Assembly: GCA_963801055.1 (NCBI GenBank)
Contig: CAWDDE010000005.1
Span: 83,317 to 147,316, forward strand
Direction of reading: 5' to 3'
DNA from: DASUPK01 sp963801055
GTDB taxonomy: Bacteria > Actinomycetota > Thermoleophilia > Solirubrobacterales > 70-9
DNA: 64,000 bases
In this document: positions 1 to 7,317 of the stretch, in pieces
Numbering within the stretch: the stretch's first letter is position 1
Layout: every line of letters begins with the position of its first letter
The notes under the pieces: generated by a model
Told to the model about the DNA's origin: nothing
What the model saw: only the letters and a program-made list of their open reading frames with translations
Databases searched by the model: none
Made by a program: the position numbers and the translations under genes

Positions 1-1
1 A

Positions 2-940
2 ATTGGAAGAATCCGAGCCCTGCCTGAACTACTCGACAAGCGCCTGGTCTTCGTGACCGGCAAGGGAGGCGTCGGCAAGTCGACGATTTCCATCGCGCTG
101 GGCCTCGCCGCCGCGGCCCGTGGCAAGCGCACGATCGTCTGTGAGGTGGGTGGCCAGGAGACCGCCTCGCGCGTGTTCAGGCGTGCGGAGGTCGGCTTCC
201 ACGAGGTCGAGGTTGCGGACAACCTCTGGGCGATCTCGATCGACCCGGACCATTCGCTCCGCGAGTACCTGCTGCTCCAGCTCAAGGTAAGGACAATGCG
301 CGACCTGCTGGTGCGCTCGCGGATCTTCAACTATCTGACCGCGGCCACCCCTGGCCTCAAGGAGCTGGTCACGATCGGCAAGATCTGGGAGCTCGCCCAG
401 CCCAACCGCCGCGTCAAGAAGGCCCGCGAGTACGACCTGGTGATCGTCGATGCTCCGGCCACCGGCCATGGGATCGGCTTTTTGCAGACGCCGCGCACCT
501 TCGCCGGCATCGCCCGCGTCGGACCCGTCCATGCCCAGGCGGAGGAGCTCGATCGATTCATCACCGACCACAATGCCACCGGGGTGACGATCGTCTCACT
601 GCCAGAGGAGCTGCCGGTCAACGAAACGGCCTCCCTGGAGCGGACGCTCACCGACGACGTCGGGATGGAGGTCGACCGTGTGTACATGAACGCCCTCTAT
701 CCGGAGCGCTTCAGCAACGGTGAGGCGTCTGAGCTCGAGCGGGTGCTCGAGGAGGCCGCGGCGCCGGCCCGCGCCGCCATACGGGCCGCGCTCTCCGAGT
801 ACCGCCGCTCGCGATCGCAGAGAACGCAACTGCGGCGGCTGAAGGAGGGGGTCTCGGTCCCGGTCAAGACGCTGCCGTTCATCTTCAAGCCGCGCCTCGA
901 TGTCGCCTCCTTGCAGCGTCTCGCGGGGGCCCTCGGCTAG
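2..940 (+). CDS. ArsA/Get3-like ATPase, first of a pair (5' end outside window)
   Basis: The reading frame is open to the window edge, so the true start probably lies upstream; a GTG at 53 would begin inside the P-loop strand and is unlikely. About 312 residues are visible. A deviant Walker A motif, GKGGVGKST, lies near visible residue 20, and a switch-like segment DAPATGHG lies near residue 150, both typical of ArsA/Get3 dimeric ATPases. The family moves tail-anchored proteins or metalloids; paired copies occur in mycobacteria (Rv3679/Rv3680). The stop codon shares one base with the GTG start of the next gene (TAGTG), so the two are surely co-translated and probably form a heterodimer. The substrate cannot be told from sequence. 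Confidence 0.9.
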   Translation: MGRIRALPELLDKRLVFVTGKGGVGKSTISIALGLAAAARGKRTIVCEVGGQETASRVFRRAEVGFHEVEVADNLWAISIDPDHSLREYLLLQLKVRTMRDLLVRSRIFNYLTAATPGLKELVTIGKIWELAQPNRRVKKAREYDLVIVDAPATGHGIGFLQTPRTFAGIARVGPVHAQAEELDRFITDHNATGVTIVSLPEELPVNETASLERTLTDDVGMEVDRVYMNALYPERFSNGEASELERVLEEAAAPARAAIRAALSEYRRSRSQRTQLRRLKEGVSVPVKTLPFIFKPRLDVASLQRLAGALG

Positions 941-2085
941 TGCCCTCCGTCGCCGACATCGTCGCGGGCCGCGGCATTTGCATCTGCGCCGGCTCGGGAG
1001 GAGTGGGCAAGACCACCACCTCCGCGGCCCTCGCCGCCGGCCTGGCAGCCCGCGGCCAGAAGGTCGCAGTGCTCACGATCGATCCCGCCAAGCGGCTGGC
1101 CGATTCACTGGGGCTGAGGGAGCTCGAGAACACGCCCCGGCGAGTTGATCCGGCGCTCTTCGAGAGCGCCGGCGTCGAGATGCGCGGCGAGCTCTGGGCG
1201 ATGATGCTCGACGCCAAGGCCACCTTCGACGAGCTCGTCCGCAAGCACGCGCCCGACGCGGAGACCCGCGACCGCATCCTCGAGAACAGGATCTACCGCC
1301 AGCTCTCCAACGCGCTCGCGGGCTCCCAGGAGTACATGGCGATGGAGAAGCTCTTCGAGATTCATCAGGAGGGTCGCTATGACTTCCTGGTCCTCGACAC
1401 CCCTCCATCCCGTAATGCACTCGACTTCCTGGACGCTCCCCGGCGCCTCACCCAGTTCATCGAGGGCCGAGGCATGCAGATGTTCATGAGGCCGACCGGG
1501 TTCGCCACCAGGGTGGTCGGCCGCGGCAGCTCGATGGCCTTCAGCGTGCTCAAGCGAGTCACGGGGCTCGACCTGCTCACTGATCTGAGCGAGTTCTTCC
1601 AGGCATTCAGCGGCATGGTCGACGGATTCCGCGAGCGCGCCAAGCGGGTCTCGGAGCTGCTGGGCGACCCGGCTACCACCTTCGTCGTCGTATGCGGCCC
1701 GCAGGGCGAGCCGATCGAGGAGGCCGTCTACTTCCACCGCAAGCTGGTCGAGGCCCAGTTGCCGGTGGGCGGGGTGATCGTCAACAAGGTCCACTACGAG
1801 GCCGACGACGACGGCGAGGGCGAGGCGGAGGCCGACCTTCATGGGCTGCTCGACGACGACCTTGCCGAGCGCGTGGCTCAGAACTTCGCCGACTACCAGG
1901 CGCTCGCGCAGCGCGACGCCCGCAACGTCGAGCACCTGGAGCGCGAGCTGAAGCCGAAGGCGGTGATCCGCGTCCCCTACCTCGACGAGGACGTCCACGA
2001 CCTCGAGGCCCTGCTCAAGATCGACCGCTACCTGTTCGCGAGCGAGGAGCAGCGCGAGGCGTTGGCGGCAAGCGGAGCCGCTTGA
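940..2085 (+). CDS. ArsA/Get3-like ATPase, second of a pair
   Basis: This 381-residue protein starts at a GTG that overlaps the stop of the preceding ATPase. The P-loop SGGVGKTTTSA sits near residue 20, the following LTIDPAKRLAD segment near residue 48 matches the ArsA/Get3 strand-2 region, and VLDTPPSRNALDFLDAP near residue 150 is the switch II equivalent. It is longer than its partner and has an acidic insert (DDDGEGEAEAD) near residue 290. I see no CxxC zinc pair like that of eukaryotic Get3. Translational coupling argues for a two-subunit ATPase acting in the cytoplasm. Its stop codon is the first base triplet of a family B repeat hairpin. Confidence 0.9.
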   Translation: MPSVADIVAGRGICICAGSGGVGKTTTSAALAAGLAARGQKVAVLTIDPAKRLADSLGLRELENTPRRVDPALFESAGVEMRGELWAMMLDAKATFDELVRKHAPDAETRDRILENRIYRQLSNALAGSQEYMAMEKLFEIHQEGRYDFLVLDTPPSRNALDFLDAPRRLTQFIEGRGMQMFMRPTGFATRVVGRGSSMAFSVLKRVTGLDLLTDLSEFFQAFSGMVDGFRERAKRVSELLGDPATTFVVVCGPQGEPIEEAVYFHRKLVEAQLPVGGVIVNKVHYEADDDGEGEAEADLHGLLDDDLAERVAQNFADYQALAQRDARNVEHLERELKPKAVIRVPYLDEDVHDLEALLKIDRYLFASEEQREALAASGAA

Positions 2086-2186
2086 CGGCTTCGCCGTCAG
2101 GTCGCGGCCACAAGCGGCTGCCCCGCATAAGTCGCTACGGGCTTCGCCCTTCGCTCCCGAAATGGAGCAGCCTGGTGGCCGCTAGC
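2083..2186 (+). repeat. Family B repeat, long form, between convergent genes
   Basis: The left end reads TGACGGCTTCGCCGTCA, a perfect 7-bp hairpin whose first three bases are the stop codon of the ATPase. It continues as GTCGCGGCCACAAGCGGC, which recurs on the other strand near 57380. The right end, CCTGGTGGCCGCTAGC (2171-2186), contains the reverse-strand stop codon of the next gene and is identical to 7302-7317. The element fills the whole spacer and may end transcription in both directions. Confidence 0.7.
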
Positions 2187-3870
2187 TGGACTTCTTACGC
2201 TCGTACCGGAGCTCACCGACGCTCCAGTCGGTGGCGTCCGGCACAGGGAAGAGGTAGCGGACCCGGTCGGTTGACGGCTGGCGGTCGGCGTCGTGCTTGT
2301 GCTTGCGCCGCGGGCTTGCGAACGCCGGCCATTCCGGCTCGCCGTCCCCGGCGGCGAACCAATCCGCGCGATCCCCGAAGTCGGGTGCGGGCGTAACGCG
2401 ATGGTCGCTTTCAGCGCCCATGATCTCGGGTAGTTCGACGTCATCGACGACAATCCTCGTCGTCGGTTGCCGATCCTCCCCGCCCCTGCGGACGGACAAA
2501 TCGCCCGTTTCGTTCGTCTCCGTCCTAATCTCCGTTTCGGCGCGGCGGACCTCGATCTCGGCGCTGCCGAGATTGCCATCGACGATCGCCGAGAGGTCGA
2601 GCGCGTCATCGGGAGTCGGGTCGGGGAGCCGCCATTCGGCGGTCTCCGCGATACCAGGGGTGTCGACGTGGATCGCCGAGAGGCCCTCGGAGAGCAGCAC
2701 CTCGTCGGCGGCCGCTCTGAGGTCGCCTCCCAGCTCGCCCGTGGCGAGCCCCTTGAGCAGCCGCCGAAGCAGCTCCTCGAGCTCCGCGATCACGTCCAGC
2801 GGCGAGGCGCCGGCCACCGGCTTGTAGCGGGTACCGCTCATCAGCTTGCGCTCGATCGCCAGGGCCCGCTCGACGGCGACCCGGCCCTGCTCGCGCTCGT
2901 GTGGCGCGCAGGCGAGGGCCGCAACGCGCGCGGAGAGCGAGGTCCTGGCCGGACCGCCGCCCTCGAGTAGGCCGCGAAGGGCGAGCAGGTAGTCGCTGAG
3001 CGCCTCGATCAGAGAGGCGCGCTCGGCGCCGAGCTCGAACCGGGATGCCGCCCAGTCGAGCGAGGGGATCCGCGAGCCGCGCTCGGCCAGCATTCGCGAG
3101 AAGCTCTCGAGCTCCGCGACCTCATTCCCGGTCAATCGATAGCCGCCCTGTCGCGGTCGGCCCACGCCGGTGCCGAATCGCTCCCAGCCGCTGGAGCGCC
3201 TTGCCCACCCATGGGCGTAGAGGCCGACCGCTCCGGGTCTGAACAGCCTCATCGTGCGCAGGGCGCGACGCAGGTCGTCGGCGACCGCGGCGGCGGGCGC
3301 GACCGTCGCGAGTCCGCAGCTCAGGCAGGCCAGGAAGCCAGGCTTTCCGCGCCCGCCGGAGCGCGTGGCGTCGATCGCGTCGACCGGCGCGTCCTCGATC
3401 TGGTCGGCGCGCACGATCCGTACCCCGTCAAGCTCGATCTCGTCCCTGGGCATGTGGAAGCCGACCAGCGGCACGATCACCTCGCCGGCCGGGGTCGCCG
3501 CGTCGGAATCGGAGGAGATCATCGAGATCACGGCGTCGATGGCGCCCCGCAGACGGTCGCCGGCCACGTCGAACTCGGTCTTGCCGTCCCAAAGCCCGAT
3601 CATGAAGCCGATTGCCGCCTCCTCGCCGACGATCTCCCGCACCTCGATGAACGCCTCCAACCGCCGCACCTCGGCCAGGCGGCGCTCGATGAACTGCCCC
3701 GTCAGCGGCGCGTAGGAGAACATCGGCAGTGGCCCGTCGTCGGATGGCTCCAGGTCGTAGGGCAGCTCCGCCCCGCCTGCGAGCAGCTCCTCGAAGAGGT
3801 CGGCCGCCTCCACGGCGAGCCGGCGCAACGCCTCCTCGAGGCGCTCGGTCGTGCTCTCAAGCGTCGTCAC
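2182..3870 (-). CDS. Uncharacterised 562-residue protein with a possible degenerate HEPN-like helical domain
   Basis: I do not recognise this protein. The GTG at 3870 gives 562 residues, mostly helical and acidic, with no signal peptide or membrane segment. A segment near residues 275-350 (RFELGAERASLIEALSDYLL, then LRGLLEGG, SARVAALA and ERALAIERKLMSG) resembles the core of Apea-like HEPN domains, where the last element usually carries an RxxxxH nuclease motif. No such histidine is present, so nuclease activity is not supported. The last 150 residues are polar, low in complexity and probably disordered. It is a single gene between repeats, convergent with the ATPase pair. The HEPN link is my inference only. 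Confidence 0.7.
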   Translation of the reverse strand: MTTLESTTERLEEALRRLAVEAADLFEELLAGGAELPYDLEPSDDGPLPMFSYAPLTGQFIERRLAEVRRLEAFIEVREIVGEEAAIGFMIGLWDGKTEFDVAGDRLRGAIDAVISMISSDSDAATPAGEVIVPLVGFHMPRDEIELDGVRIVRADQIEDAPVDAIDATRSGGRGKPGFLACLSCGLATVAPAAAVADDLRRALRTMRLFRPGAVGLYAHGWARRSSGWERFGTGVGRPRQGGYRLTGNEVAELESFSRMLAERGSRIPSLDWAASRFELGAERASLIEALSDYLLALRGLLEGGGPARTSLSARVAALACAPHEREQGRVAVERALAIERKLMSGTRYKPVAGASPLDVIAELEELLRRLLKGLATGELGGDLRAAADEVLLSEGLSAIHVDTPGIAETAEWRLPDPTPDDALDLSAIVDGNLGSAEIEVRRAETEIRTETNETGDLSVRRGGEDRQPTTRIVVDDVELPEIMGAESDHRVTPAPDFGDRADWFAAGDGEPEWPAFASPRRKHKHDADRQPSTDRVRYLFPVPDATDWSVGELRYERKKSS

Positions 3871-3927
3871 GCACCCCGAATTCGCCCGTCGCCGAGCGCG
3901 TTCCTGCGGGTGAATGGCGAGTTGCAG

Positions 3928-3947
3928 CTACGGCTTCGCCATCAGGC
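3928..3947 (+). repeat. Family B repeat fragment
   Basis: The bases CTACGGCTTCGCCATCAGG lie between the orphan gene and the HxlR gene and match the left end of the family B repeat (compare 49231-49247 and the reverse strand near 57400). No right end is visible here, so this is a fragment. Confidence 0.55.
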
Positions 3948-3982
3948 GGAGGAGCGGGCGCCGCCCAGCATCAGGCGCGGCG

Positions 3983-4324
3983 CTATCGCGCCGCTTCGAG
4001 TACTGCGGCTGGCTCCTCCTGGGGCAGCCAGCGGCGGCCGTAGGAGCGCATGTCCTCGATCAGCGGGACGAGGGCCCGACCCTTGTCGGTGAGCTGATAG
4101 GTGACGCGCGGCGGGACCTCGGGGAACGTGCGGCGCTCGACGATGCCCTGCTCCTCGAGCGCCCTGAGGCGCAGCGAGAGCGTCCGGGGGCTGATGCCCT
4201 CCAGCGACCGCTCGAGCTCGCAGAACCGAAGCGAGGAATCCGCCAGATCGCGGATGATGAGGAGTGTCCACTTGCCGGAGATGATCTCGGCGGTCCGGCA
4301 CACGGGACATTCGCGGTCGAACAC
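3983..4324 (-). CDS. HxlR-family winged-helix transcriptional regulator
   Basis: The 113-residue protein has the HxlR signature: an N-terminal CPVCRTAEIISGKWTLLI, the recognition region GISPRTLSLRLRALEEQGIV and the wing VTYQLTDKGRALVPLI. These are dimeric DNA-binding proteins that often sense electrophiles through the N-terminal cysteine, which is present here (two, as CPVC). I chose the GTG at 4324 because a consensus promoter places the transcription start at or one base from it. A short inverted repeat in the promoter spacer could be its own operator, which would make it autoregulated. The direct target gene is not obvious. Confidence 0.9.
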   Translation of the reverse strand: MFDRECPVCRTAEIISGKWTLLIIRDLADSSLRFCELERSLEGISPRTLSLRLRALEEQGIVERRTFPEVPPRVTYQLTDKGRALVPLIEDMRSYGRRWLPQEEPAAVLEAAR

Positions 4325-4330
4325 GAGCCC

Positions 4331-4359
4331 AGGATAGCGGCAAAGCTTTACTTTGTGAA
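4331..4359 (-). promoter_or_regulatory. Promoter of the HxlR gene with operator-like inverted repeat
   Basis: Read on the minus strand, TTCACA (4359-4354), a 17-base spacer and TATCCT (4336-4331) form a near-consensus primary sigma promoter. The start codon GTG begins six bases after the -10, so the mRNA should be leaderless. The spacer holds CAAAG-TAAAG-CTTTG, a 5-bp inverted repeat suited to a dimeric repressor. Confidence 0.7.
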
Positions 4360-4452
4360 GCGATGCTGCCCGTCCCTCGTCCGGGCGTGGACACGCTTGG
4401 CTGGATCAACGGGTGTGGGCCGCTACCTCGACCCTGCCTTGCGGGGCCGAAG

Positions 4453-4761
4453 CTACGGCCGGATCTCCTCGACCACCTCATAGACCCCCTCTAGCGGAAT
4501 GTCGTGGACGTGCTTCGCGATCTCCTCCTGCCGCTTCAGCTCGTCGTCCTCGCTGCCGCGGATGACGTTGATCGAGTCGCGCTCCACCGGGAAGATGCCG
4601 AAGGAGATCACCTCGTCCTCGTCCTTGATGTTGCGAGCGTGGTAGATGACCGCACCCTCGGGCAGATCCTGGGGCTCCTCGTCGGCCCCACCTCCCCAAG
4701 CCTTGCGGAAATCGTCCCAGTGGCCACCCTTCAGGTGCCGTCCGCTGAAAAAAATGAGCAT
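4453..4761 (-). CDS. Small uncharacterised protein, possible dimeric alpha/beta barrel
   Basis: This 102-residue protein starts MLIFFSGRHLKGG and ends with HVHDIPLEGVYEVVEEI. Size and strand pattern resemble single-domain dimeric alpha/beta barrel proteins such as antibiotic-biosynthesis monooxygenase relatives, but no catalytic residue identifies it, so this is only a suggestion. A purine-rich ribosome binding site, GGAGAAGGC, lies directly upstream of the ATG, so unlike its HxlR neighbour it is a leadered gene. It stands alone on the minus strand between the sigma factor gene and the HxlR gene. Confidence 0.7.
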   Translation of the reverse strand: MLIFFSGRHLKGGHWDDFRKAWGGGADEEPQDLPEGAVIYHARNIKDEDEVISFGIFPVERDSINVIRGSEDDELKRQEEIAKHVHDIPLEGVYEVVEEIRP

Positions 4762-4902
4762 GCCTTCTCCTCTCCTCGCTGGCCGTCCGCGAGGAGCCTA
4801 TGCGACCGCGCTGAGCGGCGAGAGGCAGGCGGGGGCGAGGAAGCAGGGAGCGAAGTGTGCTCCGAACGCAAGGATCGATGACGCCGCCCGGCGCGGCCTA
4901 TC

Positions 4903-4948
4903 GAGATGCGAGGGTGCGCCGCAGCGAAGCGAGGCGCAACCCGACTTA
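4903..4948 (-). repeat. Family A repeat stem-loop at the 3' end of sigA
   Basis: On the minus strand the sequence begins at the sigA stop codon (TAA) and reads GTCGGGTTGCGCC, a 12-base loop, then GGCGCACCCTCGCATCTC. GGGTTGCGCC pairs with GGCGCACCC leaving one bulged T, the same bulge seen in the copies at 8974, 22622 and 49256. Position and stem suggest it acts as the sigA terminator, although no U-tract follows. Confidence 0.7.
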
Positions 4949-6046
4949 TGCCACCTCGCGAAGCTTCTGCGCTTCGGCGAGGGACTGCAGCTTCTTGAGC
5001 GACTGGTTCTCGATCTGCCGGATCCGCTCGCGGGTGACGTTGAAGGTGCGTCCGACCTCGTCCAGGGTCCGCGGGTGCTCGCCGCCGAGCCCGTAGCGGA
5101 GCTCGAGCACGCGGCGCTCGCGGTAGGAGAGGTTCTCGAGGGCCTCCTTCAGCGCCTCCTTGGTGAGCAGCTCGGCGGCCCGCTCGAAGGGGGACTCGGC
5201 GCGCTCATCAGCGATGAACTGGCCGAACTCCGACTCCTCCTCGTCGCCGACCGGCTTCTCGAGGGAGACCGGGGCCTGCGCCGAGCGCTTGATCGAGTCG
5301 ACCTCCTCGGGCTCGATGCCGGTGACCTCGGCGATCTCCTCGGGGGTCGGCTCGCGGCCCAGCTCGGTGACGAGCTTGCGCTCCGCACGGCCGATCTTGT
5401 TGAGCTTCTCGACGACGTGGACGGGGATGCGGATGGTCCGCGCCTTGTCGGCGAGCGCGCGGGCGATCGCCTGACGGATCCACCAGGTCGCGTAGGTCGA
5501 GAACTTGAAGCCCTTGCGGTAGTCGAACTTCTCGGCGGCGCGGACCAGGCCGAGCGTGCCCTCCTGGATCAGGTCGAGGAAGGGCAGGCCCTGGTTGCGG
5601 TAGTTCTTGGCGATCGAAACGACCAGGCGGAGGTTCGACTCGACCATCTTCTGCTTGGCGTCGAGGTCACCGCGCTCGATGCGCTTCGCGAGCTCGACCT
5701 CCTCCGCGGCGGTGAGCAGCCTGACCTTGCCGATGTCCTTGAGGAAGAGCTGCAGGGAATCGGTGGTCATGTCCGGCTTCAGGTCGAGCGCCTTCTGGCG
5801 CTTGCGACCCCGCTTGCCGTCGGAGCGCTCGTTCTCGGCGGCCGCCTTCTGAGCCGGGTCGAGGTCCTCGACCAGCTCGATGCCGTTCTTCTCGAGGTGG
5901 CCGTAGAGGTCCTCGACGTCGGATTCGTCGAGCTCGACCTCGGAGACCGCGCTGGCGACGTCGCCGAAGGTGAGCACACCCAGCTGCTGGCCCCTGGTGA
6001 CCAGCGTCTTTACCTCTTCAAGCTCCTGGATCTCCGCTACGAGCAT
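4946..6046 (-). CDS. sigA: Primary RNA polymerase sigma factor (RpoD/SigA)
   Basis: The 366-residue protein has all regions of a group 1 sigma factor. Region 1.1-like helices occupy residues 10-62, then a basic linker (GKRGRKRQK near 79), region 1.2 from about 94 (DSLQLFLKDIGKVRLL), region 2 with KFSTYATWWIRQAIARAL near 181, region 3, and region 4 with TLDEVGRTFNVTRERIRQIE near the C-terminus. It directs housekeeping transcription, and the many TANNNT boxes in this window fit its -10 preference. The gene is monocistronic, with a near-consensus promoter about 210 bases upstream and a family A stem-loop right after the stop. The ATG start gives a short N-terminus, normal for the lineage. Confidence 0.97.
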   Translation of the reverse strand: MLVAEIQELEEVKTLVTRGQQLGVLTFGDVASAVSEVELDESDVEDLYGHLEKNGIELVEDLDPAQKAAAENERSDGKRGRKRQKALDLKPDMTTDSLQLFLKDIGKVRLLTAAEEVELAKRIERGDLDAKQKMVESNLRLVVSIAKNYRNQGLPFLDLIQEGTLGLVRAAEKFDYRKGFKFSTYATWWIRQAIARALADKARTIRIPVHVVEKLNKIGRAERKLVTELGREPTPEEIAEVTGIEPEEVDSIKRSAQAPVSLEKPVGDEEESEFGQFIADERAESPFERAAELLTKEALKEALENLSYRERRVLELRYGLGGEHPRTLDEVGRTFNVTRERIRQIENQSLKKLQSLAEAQKLREVA

Positions 6047-6184
6047 TGGCCTACGCTCTTCCTTCCTGGCTGTGGTTCGGTTTCCTGGGCTGCCGGGCCC
6101 ACCTATCTAGATCTGTGGGGCCCTCCATCACGTCGGCCTGGCGAAAGGACATTTATTGCAATTCCCCCTCAAAGGCCACAAAAA

Positions 6185-6210
6185 CGCGGAGCGGTGAAGC
6201 CGCGTCCGCG
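6185..6210 (-). other. Hairpin in the sigA leader
   Basis: CGCGGA and GCGG (6185-6194) pair with CCGC and TCCGCG (6200-6210) around a five-base loop, leaving one unpaired base at 6204. The ten-pair stem lies inside the predicted sigA 5' untranslated region, about 140 bases before the start codon. No U-tract follows on either strand, so it is more likely a leader structure than a terminator. Confidence 0.5.
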
Positions 6211-6265
6211 TCGAATTGCCTTCTCTGAGCCTAGGAATTGCGAGTCTTCCTCAACGTCCGTCCGA

Positions 6266-6294
6266 ATGGTAGCCACTATATTTTTTGAAGTCAA
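6266..6294 (-). promoter_or_regulatory. sigA promoter
   Basis: On the minus strand TTGACT (6294-6289), 17 bases, then TACCAT (6271-6266) match the primary sigma consensus well. Transcription would start near 6259, giving a leader of about 213 bases before the ATG at 6046. Confidence 0.65.
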
Positions 6295-6399
6295 CGACTG
6301 TCCGGGCCCCCACAACCCGCTTGGCGAGGGAAAAACAACCGTTTTGGGGGAAAGTTCCGGCCGCCCACCGAGGTACCCCTTTCCGGACGTTCGTTACGC

Positions 6400-7293
6400 A
6401 TGAATGTCTGGCCCGTCGGGCGATCCGACGCACCCCGATACCCACGCTGGCAGCTCTGGCGGCGCCCCTGGCTGCGGGCGTTCTGGAACCGCGCCTACAA
6501 GGAGAACATCACCGGCCTCGCCGGCATGGTCGCCTACAACCTGATGCTGGCGGTCTTTCCGTTCGCGCTGCTCGTGCTCTTCGTCTTCGGGCAGGTCGTC
6601 AACAGCCCGGACATCGAGCACAGCGTCGTCCTCGACATCCAGCGGCTCTTCCCCAACATCGAGCAGGGGACTCTGCAGGAGGCGATCGACCGGGTTCGGG
6701 CGAGCTCGACCACGATCGGGATCGCGGCGATCGTCGGCGGGATCTGGATCGGCGCCTCGTTCTGGGGGGCGATGGACACCGCCTTCTGCCGGATCTACCA
6801 CGTCGAGTGCCGCGGCTGGGTGCAGCAGAAGCGCTGGTCGCTGGTGATGCTGCTCGGGCTCGTCCTCCTGCTGCTGGCGAGCGTCACGGTCCCGACCGTC
6901 GAGAGCGCGGTGCTCTCGGGCGCGGACGACCTCCCGTTCGGCCTCTCCGACTTCGGCCCCCTGAGGACCCTGATCGTGGTGGTCGGCGGCCTGGTTGCCA
7001 CCTTCCTGATCATCTCGGCGATCTACTGGGCCGTCCCAAAGGGCCACATGCCATGGCGCTCGGTCTGGCCGGGCGCCCTCTTCTTCTCGGTGATCACCGC
7101 GGGCGGGAACTACATCTTCCCCCTCTACCTCAACACCATCTCCGACCTGCACCGCATCGGGGGAACGATCGGCTTCATCCTGATTGCCCTCGTCTGGTTC
7201 TACGCGATCAGCCTGGTGCTGCTAGCTGGCGCGGTGATCAACTCGCTCCGGCATGAGCGCGACGACACGGGGTCTCTACCAGTAGATGGGTGA
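6400..7293 (+). CDS. YihY/BrkB-family inner membrane protein
   Basis: This 297-residue membrane protein matches the YihY/BrkB family, with NITGLAGMVAYNLMLAVFPF near residue 32 as the family's first transmembrane block and the conserved WGAMDTAFCRIYHVE and FPLYLNTISDLHRIGGTIGF segments further on. Five to six membrane segments are visible. The family has been miscalled ribonuclease BN; its function is unknown, with links to export or complement resistance. The gene is monocistronic. Its TGA stop begins the short family B repeat that forms the entire 19-base spacer to glpX. Confidence 0.92.
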   Translation: MNVWPVGRSDAPRYPRWQLWRRPWLRAFWNRAYKENITGLAGMVAYNLMLAVFPFALLVLFVFGQVVNSPDIEHSVVLDIQRLFPNIEQGTLQEAIDRVRASSTTIGIAAIVGGIWIGASFWGAMDTAFCRIYHVECRGWVQQKRWSLVMLLGLVLLLLASVTVPTVESAVLSGADDLPFGLSDFGPLRTLIVVVGGLVATFLIISAIYWAVPKGHMPWRSVWPGALFFSVITAGGNYIFPLYLNTISDLHRIGGTIGFILIALVWFYAISLVLLAGAVINSLRHERDDTGSLPVDG

Positions 7294-7317
7294 CGGCTTC
7301 GCCTGGTGGCCGCTAGC
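7291..7317 (+). repeat. Family B repeat, short form, between convergent genes
   Basis: The sequence joins a left end TGACGGCTTCGCC to a right end CCTGGTGGCCGCTAGC with overlap. It includes the stop codon of the BrkB-like gene on one strand and that of glpX on the other. The same two ends lie 100 bases apart at 2083-2186, so this copy looks like an internally deleted form. Confidence 0.7.

Larger units (their letters stand above)
6047..6399. other. 350-base divergent intergenic region between sigA and the BrkB-like gene
   Basis: This is the longest gene-free stretch in the window and is richer in A and T than its surroundings. It holds the sigA promoter (6266-6294) and a long sigA leader containing a hairpin (6185-6210). 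I found no convincing promoter for the rightward gene, although its start must lie near 6400. Runs such as AAAAACAACCGTTTTGGGGG near 6331 are unexplained. Confidence 0.6.

Noticed and set aside
4646..6403. A 585-codon open frame on the plus strand opposite sigA
   Set aside because: It mirrors the codon pattern of the sigA gene, has low-complexity Leu/Asp/Gly/Val composition and no domain; sigA is certain.
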